Shown here in pieces: positions 63,867-64,000 of a stretch of DNA of 64,000 nucleotides. The notes beneath the pieces are model-generated. The model was not told the origin of the DNA, did no database searches, and was given only the letters and a program-made list of their open reading frames with translations. The DNA comes from Baylisascaris procyonis (lineage: Eukaryota; Nematoda; Chromadorea; Rhabditida; Ascarididae), in the NCBI GenBank assembly GCA_037389465.1, contig JAZARR010000250.1:2604001-2668000 (forward strand), given 5' to 3'. A program made the position numbers and the translations under genes. Positions within the stretch are counted from its first letter, which is position 1; each line of letters starts with the position of its first letter.

Positions 63867-64000
63867 ATGATCACAAGTCGAGTTAGTTTTCCGCTACTTG
63901 CGACCGTACCTGAATCGGATAGCGAAACCGACGCATCTTCCCTCAGCAAGCAGCCATCCGCTCATACGGTTAGCGTTTCGAGATGTCCCCCATTTTTCCA
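63867..64000 (+). CDS. 5' end of a plus-strand gene, partial, unrecognised
   Basis: The ATG is immediately preceded by an in-frame TGA and opens a frame to the window edge: MITSRVSFPLLATVPESDSE then TDASSLSKQPSAHTVSVSRC then PPFF. The Ser/Asp/Glu-rich stretch is typical of a disordered regulatory N-terminus with phosphorylation sites. A possible internal donor, GTTAGC, lies near 63978. Rival model: a minus-strand ATG at 63926 (MRRFRYPIQ), donor GTACGG, a 74-base intron ending ATATCAG, then NLVTTTSRMARFDVALRILH to a stop at 63722. Both strands read well. The plus strand is slightly preferred on start context and composition. Confidence 0.4.
   Translation, partial: MITSRVSFPLLATVPESDSETDASSLSKQPSAHTVSVSRCPPFF

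Noticed and set aside
1..64000. tRNA, rRNA, spliced-leader RNA genes and CRISPR arrays
   Set aside because: I looked for the tRNA B-box pattern with cloverleaf pairing, the common nematode SL1 sequence, and regularly spaced direct repeats with unique spacers. None was found; the only regular array is the 27-base tandem repeat, which has no spacers.

Overview
This is a eukaryotic, AT-rich and gene-poor window. It has no bacterial-style operons or Shine-Dalgarno-like spacing and almost no long open frames. It carries (TA)n microsatellites, long A/T homopolymers, a decayed non-LTR retrotransposon and a short retroposon with a target-site duplication. Candidate introns as short as 70-90 bases, tight TTTCAG-type 3' splice sites, and acceptor sites lying at or just upstream of candidate start codons (as in spliced-leader trans-splicing) suggest a nematode. 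That is an inference; no marker gene identifies the species. No protein in the window resembles a family I can name, so gene symbols are left empty. Every gene model was built by eye from splice signals, reading phase and amino-acid plausibility, and is provisional.

Layout. At the left end (154-3998) are pieces of a minus-strand gene leaving the window. From 6 to 9 kb there are isolated plus-strand candidate exons, one with a membrane segment. A GC-rich island lies at 9.3-9.66 kb. Minus-strand candidates follow at 14.95-17.4 kb, including a two-exon model (15598-17384). From 18.8 to 26 kb there are scattered candidate exons on both strands. At 27.69-28.33 kb is a dead reverse transcriptase relic. 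A GC-rich candidate exon lies at 29.5-29.8 kb, and minus-strand candidates at 31.5-32.6 kb. A 27-base unit repeated five times lies at 35.04-35.17 kb. A plus-strand gene start with small phase-compatible exons covers 37.75-42.1 kb, with a tailed retroposon just after it (42.44-42.79 kb). From 42.8 to 51.4 kb there is mostly non-coding sequence with TA repeats. A GC-rich plus-strand first exon lies at 52.2 kb with a further candidate exon at 56.1 kb. The most complete model is a four-exon minus-strand gene at 61.14-61.83 kb. The right edge holds a GC-rich region where a plus-strand first exon (63867 to the end) competes with a minus-strand spliced frame.

Six or seven short GC-rich islands stand out from the AT-rich background. 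Several hold an ATG-initiated frame ending at a good 5' splice site, as expected for promoters and first exons of genes with long introns. The most unusual non-gene signal is a short motif found in the same orientation at five or six places whose minus-strand translation keeps a common pattern around I-C-x-F. It may be a decayed multicopy exon or an undescribed repeat family.
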